A stretch of DNA of 64,000 bases from an uncultured Oscillospiraceae bacterium (GTDB lineage Bacteria > Bacillota > Clostridia > Oscillospirales > Ruminococcaceae): assembly GCA_934526065.1 (NCBI GenBank), contig CAKSZX010000002.1, positions 62,001 to 126,000 on the forward strand, read 5' to 3'. Under the pieces are notes generated by a model that was not told the origin of the DNA, did not search any database, and was given only the letters and a program-made list of their open reading frames with translations. The translations under genes were made by a program, and so were the position numbers. The stretch's first letter is position 1, and the number at the start of each line of letters is the position of its first letter. Shown in pieces: positions 16,869 through 26,618 of this stretch.

Positions 16869-18314
16869 TCAGAGTTTAAGGTGATCCAAACATCTGTCGC
16901 CAACAACCTGGGCTTTTAAAATATTTGTAGAGCCGGAAACTCCAACCGGTACGCCTGCTGTAACAACAACCAAATCGCCGTTATTCAATAATTTTTCTCT
17001 TTGAGCAGTTGCAATGGAAACTTCAATAAGTTCATCTGTGTTCTGTACAGAACTCATAAGCAGAGGGTGGACACCCCAAGACAACGCAAGCTGTCTGTAA
17101 GATTTTTCCGTATCTGTGCAACCGATAATCGGCAGGCTCGGTCTGTATTTTGAAACATTTCTTGCTGTTCCGCCTGTTTTGGTAACGGTTACGATTGCCT
17201 TTGCGTCTATATCCATTGCAACGGAACAAGCTGCGTGAGAAATAGATTCGGTGATTGAAAGATTGTGGTCATAATTTCTGTTGCGAAGTTCTTCATTGTA
17301 GTCTATTGTGTTCTCTGTCTTTTCCGCAATGGCGGCCATTGTCTTGACTGCCTCAACAGGGTATTTGCCTGCGGCTGTTTCGCCTGAAAGCATAATTGCC
17401 GATGTGCCGTCATAAATAGAATTGGCAATGTCTGTAACTTCGGCTCTTGTGGGGCGCGGGTTCTGGGTCATAGATTCAAGCATCTGTGTAGCGGTAATAG
17501 CCGGCTTGCCGGAATTATAGCACTTTCTTATAAGGTCTTTTTGTATTTTCGGAATTTCGGTAAAGTCAATTTCAACGCCCATGTCGCCTCTGGCAACCAT
17601 AACCGCATCAACAACTTCCAAAATTTCGTCAATTTTTTCAACGCCCTCGGCATTTTCCAATTTGGCAATAATGCGCATTGAGTGACAGTTGTATTGATCG
17701 AGAATTTTCCTTACTTCAAGCACGTCTTCCTTACATCTTGTAAATGAAAGGGCTATAAAGTCAAAATCATTTTCAATGCCGAAGATAATATCCTCTCTGT
17801 CCTTGTCGCTTACAAAGGGCAGGGAAAGTTTAACTTCCGGCAGATTTATTGACTTGTTGTTTGAAAGTTTACCGTTATTCTGTACGGTTAGGTGAACTTC
17901 ATTGCCGTCAATTTCGTCAACAATCATTTCAATAGTGCCGTCAGAGAACAAAACTCTTGTGCCGACATTAACATCTTTCGGGAAATCTGCATACTTAACT
18001 GTGCATTTTTCTTGATTGCCCATTATTTCATCGGTTGTAAGGGTAAATTTATCTCCCTCTTTAAGGGTGATACTGCCGTTTTCAAAAAGGCCTATTCTTA
18101 CTTCCGGTCCCTTTGTGTCAAGCATTGTGGCAATAGGTAAACCAAGTTCGGCCCTCATTCTTTTAACAAGTTTAAGCCTGTCAAGATGGTCTTCGTGGGT
18201 ACCGTGTGAAAAATTAAATCTGGCAACATTCATGCCGGCCAGCATAAGCTCTCTCATTACCTGAGGATCGTCCGTTGAAGGCCCTAATGTACATACGATT
18301 TTGGTCTTTCTCAT
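16869..18314 (-). CDS. pyk: Pyruvate kinase
   Basis: The enzyme makes pyruvate and ATP from phosphoenolpyruvate and ADP, the last step of glycolysis. The sequence has the N-terminal KIVCTLGPS, the B-domain, the active site VMVARGDMGVEI, and SGETAAGKYPVEAV. It has a C-terminal allosteric domain but lacks the extra PEP-utilising domain seen in Bacillus. At 481 residues it is of ordinary bacterial length. The start is the ATG (MRKTKIVC) with AGAGGGA about 7 nt upstream. A six-residue longer frame contains that site and is rejected. Confidence 0.97.
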   Translation of the reverse strand: MRKTKIVCTLGPSTDDPQVMRELMLAGMNVARFNFSHGTHEDHLDRLKLVKRMRAELGLPIATMLDTKGPEVRIGLFENGSITLKEGDKFTLTTDEIMGNQEKCTVKYADFPKDVNVGTRVLFSDGTIEMIVDEIDGNEVHLTVQNNGKLSNNKSINLPEVKLSLPFVSDKDREDIIFGIENDFDFIALSFTRCKEDVLEVRKILDQYNCHSMRIIAKLENAEGVEKIDEILEVVDAVMVARGDMGVEIDFTEIPKIQKDLIRKCYNSGKPAITATQMLESMTQNPRPTRAEVTDIANSIYDGTSAIMLSGETAAGKYPVEAVKTMAAIAEKTENTIDYNEELRNRNYDHNLSITESISHAACSVAMDIDAKAIVTVTKTGGTARNVSKYRPSLPIIGCTDTEKSYRQLALSWGVHPLLMSSVQNTDELIEVSIATAQREKLLNNGDLVVVTAGVPVGVSGSTNILKAQVVGDRCLDHLKL

Positions 18315-18383
18315 AATAATTCCCTCTTTCAAATACTTAAAATGTAGATTTCGTTGTAACTAAGAATATATTTCTTAATTATT

Positions 18384-18411
18384 ATTATAATTATTGAGAA
18401 AAATTTATCAA
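18384..18411 (-). promoter_or_regulatory. Probable SigA promoter for pyruvate kinase
   Basis: On the minus strand: -35 TTGATA, 16-nt spacer, -10 TATAAT, about 70 nt upstream of the start. The surrounding region is very AT-rich, so chance matches are possible. Confidence 0.45.
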
Positions 18412-18578
18412 TGTATAATAGTTGCAAAAAATTTTAAATATGTATTTTTAATGCAATATGTGCAATCAAAGGTAAATTATGTCCAAAAATACTGTAAAAA
18501 ATTGTTTTATTTTAATGCTATGCAAAACGGGATAAATAGATTATAATAATACTACATCAAATTAAAAAGGAGATTATT

Positions 18579-19754
18579 ATGAGCAAAAGAGTGTTTTTAA
18601 TCGTTCTTGACAGCTTTGGAATAGGTGCAGAGCCGGACGCCGATTTGTTCGGTGATGTGGGCACAAATACTTTGGGCACAATTTCAAAACAAAAAGAATT
18701 TATAACCCCAAATTTGCAAAAGTTGGGTTTGTTCAATATTGACGGTGTGGAAGTAGGCGAAAAACGGACAGCGCCTACCGCAGCTTACGCAAGATTGCAG
18801 GAGCGCAGCATGGGTAAGGATACAACTATCGGCCACTGGGAAATTGCCGGTATCGTAAGCCCGGAACCGCTGCCTACATTCCCGGATGGCTTCCCGGAAG
18901 AAATCATAAAAGAATTTGAAGAAAAGACAGGTCACAAGGTACTTTGCAACAAGCCATATTCCGGCACGCAGGTACTTGTTGATTACGGCGAACAGGCAAT
19001 GGCAGAGGACGCTCTCATTGTTTACACAAGTGCAGACAGCGTTTTCCAAGTTGCCGCAAACGAGGCCATTGTTCCCGTTCCGGAACTTTACAGATATTGC
19101 GAAATTGCAAGAGAGATGCTTAAAGGCAAGTACGGCGTAGGCCGTGTAATCGCAAGACCTTTTATCGGCGACAAAGCGGATAACTTTAAGAGAACATCAA
19201 ACCGCCACGATTTAAGCCTTAAACCGCCGCGCAAGACAATGATGGATATTTTGAAGGACGCCGGCAAAGATGTAATTGCGGTAGGTAAGATTTTTGATAT
19301 TTTTGACGGAGAAGGCGTAACGGAAAAAATCAAAACCACAGGCAACACAAACGGCATAGCTTTTACAAAGGCTTTGCAGACAAGAGATTTTAACGGCTTG
19401 GCTTTTGTAAACCTTGTTGATTTTGATATGCTTTACGGCCACCGCCGTGACCCTGTGGGCTATGCAAAGCGGACAAGCGAATTTGATGAATTTTTAAGCG
19501 AATTTATCCCCGGTATGCGTGACGGAGATCTTTTAATCGTAACCGCAGACCACGGCTGTGACCCCGGTTATACAAAGACTACCGACCACACAAGAGAGTA
19601 TGTTCCTTTTATCGCAGTGGGCAACGAAATTAAACCTGTTGACCTTGGCACAAAGCAGGGCTTTGGCACAATAGCCGCCACAATTTGCGAAGCTTTGGGT
19701 GTTGAACAGACATCTCTTGACGGCACAAGCGTATGGCAGACAATTAAAAAGTAA
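18579..19754 (+). CDS. deoB: Phosphopentomutase
   Basis: The enzyme interconverts (deoxy)ribose 1- and 5-phosphate in nucleoside salvage. This alkaline-phosphatase-superfamily member shows the first metal site FLIVLDSFGIGAEPDA, the phosphate-acceptor region DTTIGHWE, and the C-terminal metal cluster DLLIVTADHGCDPG...TDHTREYVPF. At 391 residues it matches the family. An AAAAGGAG site precedes the ATG. A -10-like TATAAT lies 32 nt upstream without a clear -35. It stands alone between terminators, with HAD phosphatases and adenine deaminase downstream. Confidence 0.97.
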   Translation: MSKRVFLIVLDSFGIGAEPDADLFGDVGTNTLGTISKQKEFITPNLQKLGLFNIDGVEVGEKRTAPTAAYARLQERSMGKDTTIGHWEIAGIVSPEPLPTFPDGFPEEIIKEFEEKTGHKVLCNKPYSGTQVLVDYGEQAMAEDALIVYTSADSVFQVAANEAIVPVPELYRYCEIAREMLKGKYGVGRVIARPFIGDKADNFKRTSNRHDLSLKPPRKTMMDILKDAGKDVIAVGKIFDIFDGEGVTEKIKTTGNTNGIAFTKALQTRDFNGLAFVNLVDFDMLYGHRRDPVGYAKRTSEFDEFLSEFIPGMRDGDLLIVTADHGCDPGYTKTTDHTREYVPFIAVGNEIKPVDLGTKQGFGTIAATICEALGVEQTSLDGTSVWQTIKK

Positions 19755-19778
19755 TTCCAAATTACACATAAGCAAATT

Positions 19779-19801
19779 CCGCACCGCCGGTGCGGTTTTT
19801 G
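19779..19801 (+). terminator. Terminator after deoB
   Basis: A perfect 7-bp GC-rich stem (CCGCACC / GGTGCGG) with a 3-nt loop and six T. Confidence 0.92.
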
Positions 19802-19802
19802 T

Positions 19803-19831
19803 TTGCTCTTTTTGATTTTGTATGCTATTAT
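19803..19831 (+). promoter_or_regulatory. Possible promoter for the HAD gene after deoB
   Basis: TTGCTC, 17-nt spacer and TATTAT lie 25 nt upstream of the start codon. The match is moderate. Confidence 0.4.
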
Positions 19832-19855
19832 AAATGGCAAAGAGAGGTAGAGAAT

Positions 19856-20509
19856 ATGAAATATGCTATTTTTGATTTGGACGGCACCGTTGTGGACTCC
19901 ATGAAATATTGGAGAAATTTTGGAAGGTATTATCTTATTGAAAAAGGTTACGATCCTGGGGAAAATGAGCTTGAACGAATAGAAAGCGTAAATTGGGCAA
20001 AGGGTATATGCGATTACTTTTATGAGCATTATCATTTTATTTTAACACCTGGGGAGCTTTACACCTGGGGTATGGATTTTATGAAAAGAAAGTATAGCAA
20101 TGATATAAAATTCAAACCCGGTGCAGTGGAGTTACTGGAAAAACTGCATAATTCCGGAGTTAAAATGTGCATATGTTCTTCCACCGATTACCGGCTTATG
20201 GAACCTGCCTTAGAAAGGCTTGATATAGCAAAATATTTCGATTTTACCGTACATTGCAGGGAATACGGAAAAGAAAAAGACGACCCGGAAATTTTTCTGT
20301 ACTGCATGGAAAGGCTTGGAGCAAAAAATCCGGAGGAAGTAGCGGTTTTTGAGGACGCCTATTATTCACGGAGCACCGCAAAATCAGCCGGGTTTTATGT
20401 TGTGGGTATGTTTGACGAAACAGAAAAAAACCAAGATAAAATGCAGGCAATTTCCGACCAATATGTAACGGACTACTCACAGCTTGATTTTTCAAAGCTG
20501 CCGGGGTGA
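19856..20509 (+). CDS. HAD-superfamily hydrolase (beta-phosphoglucomutase-like subfamily)
   Basis: This 217-residue HAD phosphatase begins MKYAIFDLDGTVVDS, with the nucleophile Asp8 and acid/base Asp10 in motif I, then ICSSTDY (motif II) and VAVFEDAYYS (motif IV). A helical cap domain lies between motifs I and II. Substrates of this group are small sugar or nucleotide phosphates and cannot be told here. The start is the ATG after AGAGAGG. A longer open frame of 22 residues overlaps the deoB terminator and is not coding. Confidence 0.9.
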   Translation: MKYAIFDLDGTVVDSMKYWRNFGRYYLIEKGYDPGENELERIESVNWAKGICDYFYEHYHFILTPGELYTWGMDFMKRKYSNDIKFKPGAVELLEKLHNSGVKMCICSSTDYRLMEPALERLDIAKYFDFTVHCREYGKEKDDPEIFLYCMERLGAKNPEEVAVFEDAYYSRSTAKSAGFYVVGMFDETEKNQDKMQAISDQYVTDYSQLDFSKLPG

Positions 20510-20513
20510 TTTG

Positions 20514-20559
20514 CGGCAATAAATAAGGTGTAATTGACACTTTATTTATTGCCGTTTTT
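20514..20559 (+). terminator. Long-stem terminator between the two HAD genes
   Basis: An 18-bp stem (13 bp CGGCAATAAATAA / TTATTTATTGCCG plus the inner AGGTGT / ACACTT with one G-T) has a 5-nt loop and five T. Confidence 0.9.
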
Positions 20560-20606
20560 GTTATATAATATTAAACAGGAGAATTTTTATGTATTGGGGT
20601 GATACA

Positions 20607-21335
20607 ATGGCTTATAATTGTCTGCTTATTGACTTTGACGAAACTTTGATTTCCTTTGCCGAAAGCGAAAAACAGTGTATAGCGAAAGTTTACAATAAAT
20701 ACGGAATACCCGTAACCGAAGAAAATCTCAACTTTTACCATGAATTAAACGAAAAATATTGGCGAGATTACGAAAACGGCAAAATCAAAAAAGGTACTTT
20801 GGAAAAGGCCAGATTCCAAAAGGTAATAGAAAAATTCGGCGTGAAAAATGTTTCCGGCGATACAATGAACAAAGACTACGAACACTATCTTAAATTCAGC
20901 GCTGTGGTAATGGACGGCGCTTTGGAGTTCTTGCAGGATGTGGAAGATTATGTAACCATAGCCATTGTTACAAACGGCACCGAGGACACTCAAAACAGCA
21001 GGTTGAAAATCAGCAAAATAATGGACTATGCCGACGATGTTTTCACATCCGAAAGAACCGGTTCTAACAAGCCGGATAAAAAGATATTTTTAACCGCCCT
21101 TAAAACTTTGGGAATAGAAAACAACAAAAAAGTTTTGGTTGTTGGGGATAATTTAAACTCGGATATAAAGGGCGGCAGAAATGCAGGTCTTGACACCTGT
21201 TGGGTGAATTTTAAAAATCAGGAAAATAATACAAATATCAAACCTACATATACCGCCGCAGACTTTGAAGAACTGAAACGAATTGTATTAGGCGAAAAGT
21301 ACAATATGATATTTGAAAAAAAGAAAAAAATATAA
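20607..21335 (+). CDS. YjjG-family HAD nucleotidase
   Basis: This is a noncanonical pyrimidine nucleotidase-like HAD protein. Motif I is LLIDFDETLISF, motif II AIVTNGTEDTQ, and motif III/IV are SNKPDKKIF and VLVVGDNLNSDI. This order, with DFDETL for DLDDTL, fits the YjjG/YfnB type, which removes phosphate from abnormal or deoxy pyrimidine nucleotides. The start is the ATG behind GGGGTGAT. An ATG six codons earlier has its own AGGAG site and cannot be excluded. It lies before adenine deaminase and shares the salvage theme. Confidence 0.88.
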   Translation: MAYNCLLIDFDETLISFAESEKQCIAKVYNKYGIPVTEENLNFYHELNEKYWRDYENGKIKKGTLEKARFQKVIEKFGVKNVSGDTMNKDYEHYLKFSAVVMDGALEFLQDVEDYVTIAIVTNGTEDTQNSRLKISKIMDYADDVFTSERTGSNKPDKKIFLTALKTLGIENNKKVLVVGDNLNSDIKGGRNAGLDTCWVNFKNQENNTNIKPTYTAADFEELKRIVLGEKYNMIFEKKKKI

Positions 21336-21357
21336 AATTTTAAAGCCGGAGGTTTTT

Positions 21358-23073
21358 ATGCTTAAAGCCGACACACTTTTTTACAACGGTAAAATTTACA
21401 ACACCGTATTTAAACAGTTTATAGAAGGATATTTTTCTGTAAAAGAAGATAAGTTTTTACACATAGGCCGGGGAGATGTTCCCGACGATTTAGAGTATGA
21501 AAACAAAATTGATTTAGGCGGCAAGTGGGTAATACCGGGCCTTGTGGACTGCCATATGCACATAGAAAGCAGCATGATAGCCCCGAAACAGTTTGCAAAG
21601 CTCATGGTTTCAAACGGCGTTACTACCGTTGTAAGCGAACCCCATGAGATAGCAAATGTAAAGGGCATTGACGGTGTAAAAGCCATGATAGATGCCGCAG
21701 ACGGCGCAGTTATGGACATTTTCTACGCAATACCAAGCTCTGTACCGTCCACAAGTCGGGAATTTGAAACCGCCGGGGCAGAAATAGACCTTGAACGGGT
21801 TAAACAGCTTGCGGAAAACCCGAAGGTGGTTTGCCTGGGCGAAGTTATGAACACTAACGGCGTGCTTTACAATCCCGATGACAAGGCTCTGTCTTTTGTA
21901 AAATACTTACAGGAGCATAAACCGAATATGCCCTTAGAGGGCCATGTGCCGGCAATAAAGGGCACCCGGCTCAATCAATATGTGTACAGCGGTATAGATT
22001 CCGACCACACCGATCATAATTTGGAAGAATTTATGCACCGTATGCTGAACGGGGTTTTTTATCAAATTCAACTTATAACCGCTTATCCGGAAATTGCAAA
22101 GGCCATAGACGAATTTAATTTGTACGAGAATGTTGCGATAGTAACGGACGATACTACACCTGCCAACCTTGTTAATTACGGCCATTTGAACCGTGTGGTT
22201 ATGAAGATGGTAGAACTGGGGCTGTCTTTTGAAAGTGCGTTATATTGCGCTACCGAAACACCGGCAAAGCGTATGCATTTTTATGACAGAGGCAGAATTA
22301 TGCCGGGCAAATTGGCGGATTTCTGCATTTTGGATAACACCAATGAGATAAAACCTGTGCAAACTTATAAAAACGGTGTTCTTGTATATGAAAAAGGCCG
22401 TGAAATTCAGTTTGAAAAAGAAAAGGCTTTTCCTCGGGATTTTTACAGCACTATGAAAAATCCGCCTGTAACCGAGGCAACTTTTGATATAAAGGCAGAG
22501 GGAGAAAAAGTAACCGTAAATGGGCTACAAACAGTGCCGGACACATTCAGGACAAGTCTTTTTGCCAAAACTTTGCCAGTGGAAAATGGTATTGTGGCAG
22601 TGCCGGAGGACATTTGTAAGCTGTTTGTGATTGAAAGACACGGCAAAAACGGCAATATTAAGGGTACGATAGCAGGCGGCAGCTGTAAAATCGACGGCGC
22701 CGTTGCCACAAGTTACTCTCACGACCATCACAATATCACTGTTTTGGGCAATAACAATCGTGATATGGCTTTGGCGGCAAATACCGTTGTAAAAAACGGC
22801 GGCGGGTATGCTGTTGTAAAAGGCGGCAAGGTGCTGGCTCAATGCACCCTTGAAGTCTGCGGTTTGATAAGCGAGGCCAATCCCTTTGATGTGGCAAAGG
22901 ACGCCGAAAGCGTGGAAGCCGCCATGAGAAACATAGGTTATCGACACAAAGACCCGATGATGAGCCTTTCTACCCTTTGCCTGCCGGTGTCAATGGAAAT
23001 TAAACTGACGGACAAAGGTCTTATAGATGTTAAAAATTCAAAATTTATAGATATATTGGAAAAAGTAAAATGA
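21358..23073 (+). CDS. ade: Adenine deaminase
   Basis: The enzyme converts adenine to hypoxanthine and ammonia in purine salvage. It is an amidohydrolase with metal-binding residues in DCHMHIESSM (from residue 64), the GHVPAIKG motif and TDDTTPA. The C-terminal domain has SYSHDHHNITVLGNN, typical of the bacterial Ade family. At 571 residues it is normal. The start is the ATG behind GGAGG. The longer frame begins inside the previous gene. It is coupled to ybaK by an ATGA overlap, so the two form an operon with the ABC-F gene. Confidence 0.96.
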   Translation: MLKADTLFYNGKIYNTVFKQFIEGYFSVKEDKFLHIGRGDVPDDLEYENKIDLGGKWVIPGLVDCHMHIESSMIAPKQFAKLMVSNGVTTVVSEPHEIANVKGIDGVKAMIDAADGAVMDIFYAIPSSVPSTSREFETAGAEIDLERVKQLAENPKVVCLGEVMNTNGVLYNPDDKALSFVKYLQEHKPNMPLEGHVPAIKGTRLNQYVYSGIDSDHTDHNLEEFMHRMLNGVFYQIQLITAYPEIAKAIDEFNLYENVAIVTDDTTPANLVNYGHLNRVVMKMVELGLSFESALYCATETPAKRMHFYDRGRIMPGKLADFCILDNTNEIKPVQTYKNGVLVYEKGREIQFEKEKAFPRDFYSTMKNPPVTEATFDIKAEGEKVTVNGLQTVPDTFRTSLFAKTLPVENGIVAVPEDICKLFVIERHGKNGNIKGTIAGGSCKIDGAVATSYSHDHHNITVLGNNNRDMALAANTVVKNGGGYAVVKGGKVLAQCTLEVCGLISEANPFDVAKDAESVEAAMRNIGYRHKDPMMSLSTLCLPVSMEIKLTDKGLIDVKNSKFIDILEKVK

Positions 23074-23552
23074 AAGAACAAAAAACAATAGTTGAAAAAT
23101 TATTAGATCAAAAGAAAATAGAACACAAAAGCTATTCTTATGACAACAGCCAGGCTTTTGACGGCGTTACCGTTGCCGAAATGATAGGCAAGCCGGCAGA
23201 TTGCGTTTTTAAAACCCTTGTCTGTGTGGGCAACAAGGGCAACTGCGTATTTGTTGTGCCGGTGGCCAAAGAGCTTGACTTAAAAAAGGCCGCAAAGGCC
23301 AGCGGACAAAAATATGTGGAGATGATAAAGCAAAAGGAGCTTTTGCCTCTCACCGGATATGTTCACGGCGGTTGCAGCCCCATAGGCATGAAAAAGCGTT
23401 TTCCTACTTATATTGACGAAAGTTGTAATAACTTTGACAGCATAGTATTTTCCGCAGGCAGAATAGGCAGGCAGGTAGAGCTGTCAATAGCTGATTTAAC
23501 ACGGCTTACCGGGGCACAAATCGCACCCCTTACAAAGGAGGAAGAATGTTAA
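23070..23552 (+). CDS. ybaK: Cys-tRNA(Pro)/Cys-tRNA(Cys) deacylase, YbaK/EbsC family
   Basis: This trans-editing protein removes cysteine mischarged on tRNA-Pro. The small 160-residue single domain has TVAEMIGKPADCVFKTLVC, the signature VVPVAKELDLKKAAKA with the catalytic lysine region, and GGCSPIGMKKRFPTYID, which is diagnostic for YbaK. The start overlaps the adenine deaminase stop (ATGA) and the end overlaps the ABC-F start, so this is translationally coupled on both sides. Confidence 0.95.
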   Translation: MKEQKTIVEKLLDQKKIEHKSYSYDNSQAFDGVTVAEMIGKPADCVFKTLVCVGNKGNCVFVVPVAKELDLKKAAKASGQKYVEMIKQKELLPLTGYVHGGCSPIGMKKRFPTYIDESCNNFDSIVFSAGRIGRQVELSIADLTRLTGAQIAPLTKEEEC

Positions 23553-25444
23553 TAACCCTTGAAAATGTGGGCAAAAGTTACGGCACCGATATTATACTGC
23601 AAAATATAAATGCCGTTGTAAACAGCGGCGACAGAATAGGTATAATAGGCGAAAACGGCCGGGGTAAAACCACACTTTTAAATATACTGATGCAGGTTAC
23701 CGATAATTATGACGGCAATGTTATTATAAACGATAACGCCACAATCGGTTACTTAAAGCAGATGGACGGCTTAAACTTAAATAACACCGTCTACGAAGAA
23801 ATGCAATCGGTTTACAAACCTGTCTATGACGCCATAGGGCAGTGTGCCGAAATAGAAAAGCAGCTTGCGATAACTCCCAATGATGAAGAACTTTTGGAAA
23901 AACACCATAATTTGCAAAATCTTATCTATTCAAAAGACGGCTACAACACCGATTTTATGATTAAAAAAATGCTTAACGGCATGTCATTTGCCGAAGACGA
24001 GTACGGCAAATTTGTGAGAGTTCTGTCCGGCGGTGAGAGAACAAGGTTAAACCTTGCAAAACTTTTGCTTGAAAACCCGGATATTTTAATTCTCGACGAG
24101 CCTACTAACCACCTTGATTTTGACACCCTCACATGGCTTGAAGACTATCTTTTAAGCTATAAAGGCGCTATTATAGCCGTCAGCCACGACAGATTTTTCC
24201 TTGATAAAGTGGCAAAAAAAATATGGGAGATAGAGGACACATATTTAACCGAGTACCGTGGCAATTACACGGCTTTTGACCTGCAAAAACAGGAAAAATT
24301 AAAGTTACAGCAAAAACAGTACGAGGCAGATATGGAAAAGGCCGCAAAGTTGCAGGATTATGTTGACCGCAATCTTGTCCGTGCTTCAACTACCAAAATG
24401 GCTCAATCACGCCGCAAACAACTTGAAAAAATGGAGATTAGCGAAAAGCCGAAAGCTCCCCGTGTACCTTTGAATTTTACCTTTGATTTTGACATTAAAC
24501 CCTATGATGAGATTTTAACCGTAGAGGATTTGACGGTAACTGCCGGCGGCAAAACCTTAATTCGGGATTTGAATTTAAATATCCACCGTGGGGACAGATT
24601 GATAATAGCCGGGGCCAACGGCACGGGAAAAACTACTCTTATAAACACCATAACAGGTAAAATTCCCCCTGCAAATGGCAAAATAAAACTTGGCCAAGGG
24701 GCGGTGCCTGCGGTTTTTGACCAGCACATAACAGTGGGCAATTCAACGGTTATAGACTCTGTTTGGGCGCTGAGACCGAAGTGGACCCAGCTTGAAGTTA
24801 GAAACTATTTGGCAAGGTTCGGTTACAGGGGGGAAGATGTGTTTAAAGATTGTCCGTCCCTCTCCGGCGGTGAAAGAGCAAGACTGCGTTTTTGCGAAAT
24901 GAGCCTTGACAGGGCGAATATTCTGTTTTTGGACGAGCCTACAAACCACTTGGATATCTATATGCGCCGGGCCATAACAACGGCTTTGGCAAAATATGAG
25001 GGTACAATAATCACCGTAACCCACGACAGATACCTTATGCAGCAGCTTGCCTGCCCCATAATGAATATTGAGGACGGCAGGGGTGTGTTCTATTCGTCAT
25101 TTGATGATTTTATGGCAAAGCATAAATCCGAGGGCTTTACGGGTAAGGCAAAGGCCAAAACCGAGAAAAAGACGGAGAACAACCCTGTTATAAATCAAAA
25201 AGAGGCAAGGCGTATAGCGGCTCGGGAAAGATTGCGTGTCCGTGAGTGCGAAGCTGCCATTGACCGCTTACAGGCAGAGATAGACGGCTACAACGCCGAT
25301 ATGCAAAACCCGGACATTACAACTGACCCAGGAAAAATGCAAGAACTGTGGGAAAAAATGGACAGCGCAAACAAAAAAATGGACGAGTTGTTTGAAGAAT
25401 GGACGATTTTAAGCGAGAAATTGGAGGGCAAGAGTAATGAGTAA
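23546..25444 (+). CDS. ABC-F family ATP-binding protein (ribosome-associated)
   Basis: Two complete ATP-binding cassettes without membrane domains identify an ABC-F factor that works on the ribosome E-site. The first Walker A is GENGRGKTT (~residue 36) with signature LSGGERTRLNLAKLL and Walker B ILILDEPTNHLDF. The second is GANGTGKTT (~355) with LSGGERARLRFCEM and LFLDEPTNHLDI. A charged linker lies between them, and a C-terminal coiled coil (~560-632) is rich in Glu and Lys, as in Uup/YfmR-type proteins. An antibiotic-resistance role cannot be excluded but nothing supports it here. GGAGG precedes the ATG. Confidence 0.94.
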   Translation: MLITLENVGKSYGTDIILQNINAVVNSGDRIGIIGENGRGKTTLLNILMQVTDNYDGNVIINDNATIGYLKQMDGLNLNNTVYEEMQSVYKPVYDAIGQCAEIEKQLAITPNDEELLEKHHNLQNLIYSKDGYNTDFMIKKMLNGMSFAEDEYGKFVRVLSGGERTRLNLAKLLLENPDILILDEPTNHLDFDTLTWLEDYLLSYKGAIIAVSHDRFFLDKVAKKIWEIEDTYLTEYRGNYTAFDLQKQEKLKLQQKQYEADMEKAAKLQDYVDRNLVRASTTKMAQSRRKQLEKMEISEKPKAPRVPLNFTFDFDIKPYDEILTVEDLTVTAGGKTLIRDLNLNIHRGDRLIIAGANGTGKTTLINTITGKIPPANGKIKLGQGAVPAVFDQHITVGNSTVIDSVWALRPKWTQLEVRNYLARFGYRGEDVFKDCPSLSGGERARLRFCEMSLDRANILFLDEPTNHLDIYMRRAITTALAKYEGTIITVTHDRYLMQQLACPIMNIEDGRGVFYSSFDDFMAKHKSEGFTGKAKAKTEKKTENNPVINQKEARRIAARERLRVRECEAAIDRLQAEIDGYNADMQNPDITTDPGKMQELWEKMDSANKKMDELFEEWTILSEKLEGKSNE

Positions 25445-26585
25445 AAATTTTTTGGCAAAAAAATATCAGGCAGAGCCTGAGGAAGATATTTTCGGCTCCG
25501 GCGGCGTAACATGGGACGATGTTATTTACTTAAATATCGGTGACCCGGATATTCTCACTCCTAAGGTGGCGTTACAGGCCGCTTTTGAAGACGCCTATAA
25601 CGGTTACACAAAATACACCGATACAAGGGGCTATCCTGAACTCCGTGACGAAATCCGCAAATTTTATAAATCAAGATATGATATGGACATAAAAGATGAG
25701 GAAATCTGCGTTACCGTTTCAGGTCAAATGGCAATGTGGACAGCTTTGCAGGCCACAGTTGACGCCGGCGACGAGGTAATCATAATAGAACCTTACTTTT
25801 CGCCATATAAAGTTTCGGTTGAAATGGCCGGCGGCGTGCCTGTGTTCGTTCCCACATATATGGAGGAAGATTTCCAAATTAACATAGACAGACTTGAAAA
25901 GGCGGTTACATCAAAAACAAAGGGGATAATCATCAACACCCCAAGCAATCCAAGCGGTGTTTCATATTCAAACGAAACTCTTAAAGCGCTGGCAAATTTT
26001 GCCATTAAGTATGATTTGCTTGTTTATGCAGATGATATATATACCTCTTTTGATTATGTAAAACCTTTTGTGCCTATTGCTTCTTTGCCGGGTATGTTTG
26101 AGAGAACAATCACCGTAAACAGCGCATCTAAAAACTTTATTATGACAGGTATGCGCATCGGCAATATAGTTGCACCGGAATATATCATAGCCGCCGTTAA
26201 ACTCATATGCGAAAGCACAACATACTCTGCTCCGGCTATCTCACAGCGTGCCGTAATTCACGCTTTCAGACATTTTGAAGAATTCGAGGCTGATATAGTA
26301 AAGACATTTAAGGAAAGAGCTGATTACGCCTACGAAAGACTTTCAAAAATGCCGTTTATAGATGTTTTGCCTGTCAGCGGAACATTCTATATATACCCGT
26401 CTGTTAAAAAAAGTGGTTTGACAGGGGCACAGTTTGCTGATAAACTCTTTAAGGAATGCCATGTAAAGGTCATTCCGGGGATTGCTTTTGGCGATAGCGG
26501 CACATATCATTTCAGAATTTCCTGCACCGTAAGCATGGAGGACTTGAAAGAGGCATTTGACAGAATGGAAAAGATGACATTCTGA
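25437..26585 (+). CDS. PLP-dependent class I/II aminotransferase
   Basis: This is a fold-type I aminotransferase. It has LNIGDPDILTP at the N-terminus, the cofactor-stacking region, NTPSNPSG with the cofactor-binding Asn, ADDIYTSFDY, and the Schiff-base lysine Lys232 in NSASKNF. RISCTVS near the C-terminus carries the carboxylate-binding Arg. At 382 residues it fits the aspartate/aromatic aminotransferase family. The substrate is not determined. It overlaps the ABC-F stop by 8 nt. The ferredoxin-like gene follows 33 nt downstream. Confidence 0.93.
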   Translation: MSKNFLAKKYQAEPEEDIFGSGGVTWDDVIYLNIGDPDILTPKVALQAAFEDAYNGYTKYTDTRGYPELRDEIRKFYKSRYDMDIKDEEICVTVSGQMAMWTALQATVDAGDEVIIIEPYFSPYKVSVEMAGGVPVFVPTYMEEDFQINIDRLEKAVTSKTKGIIINTPSNPSGVSYSNETLKALANFAIKYDLLVYADDIYTSFDYVKPFVPIASLPGMFERTITVNSASKNFIMTGMRIGNIVAPEYIIAAVKLICESTTYSAPAISQRAVIHAFRHFEEFEADIVKTFKERADYAYERLSKMPFIDVLPVSGTFYIYPSVKKSGLTGAQFADKLFKECHVKVIPGIAFGDSGTYHFRISCTVSMEDLKEAFDRMEKMTF

Positions 26586-26618
26586 TTGATAGAATTTAAA
26601 AATTGATTTGAGGATAAA

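Noticed and set aside
18540..18550. Promoter of deoB
   Set aside because: A TATAAT is present, but no acceptable -35 lies 16-18 nt before it, so it is not listed as a feature.
20534..20569. TTGACA and TATAAT before the YjjG-type gene
   Set aside because: The spacer is 24 nt and the TTGACA is in the loop and arm of a terminator; not a normal promoter.
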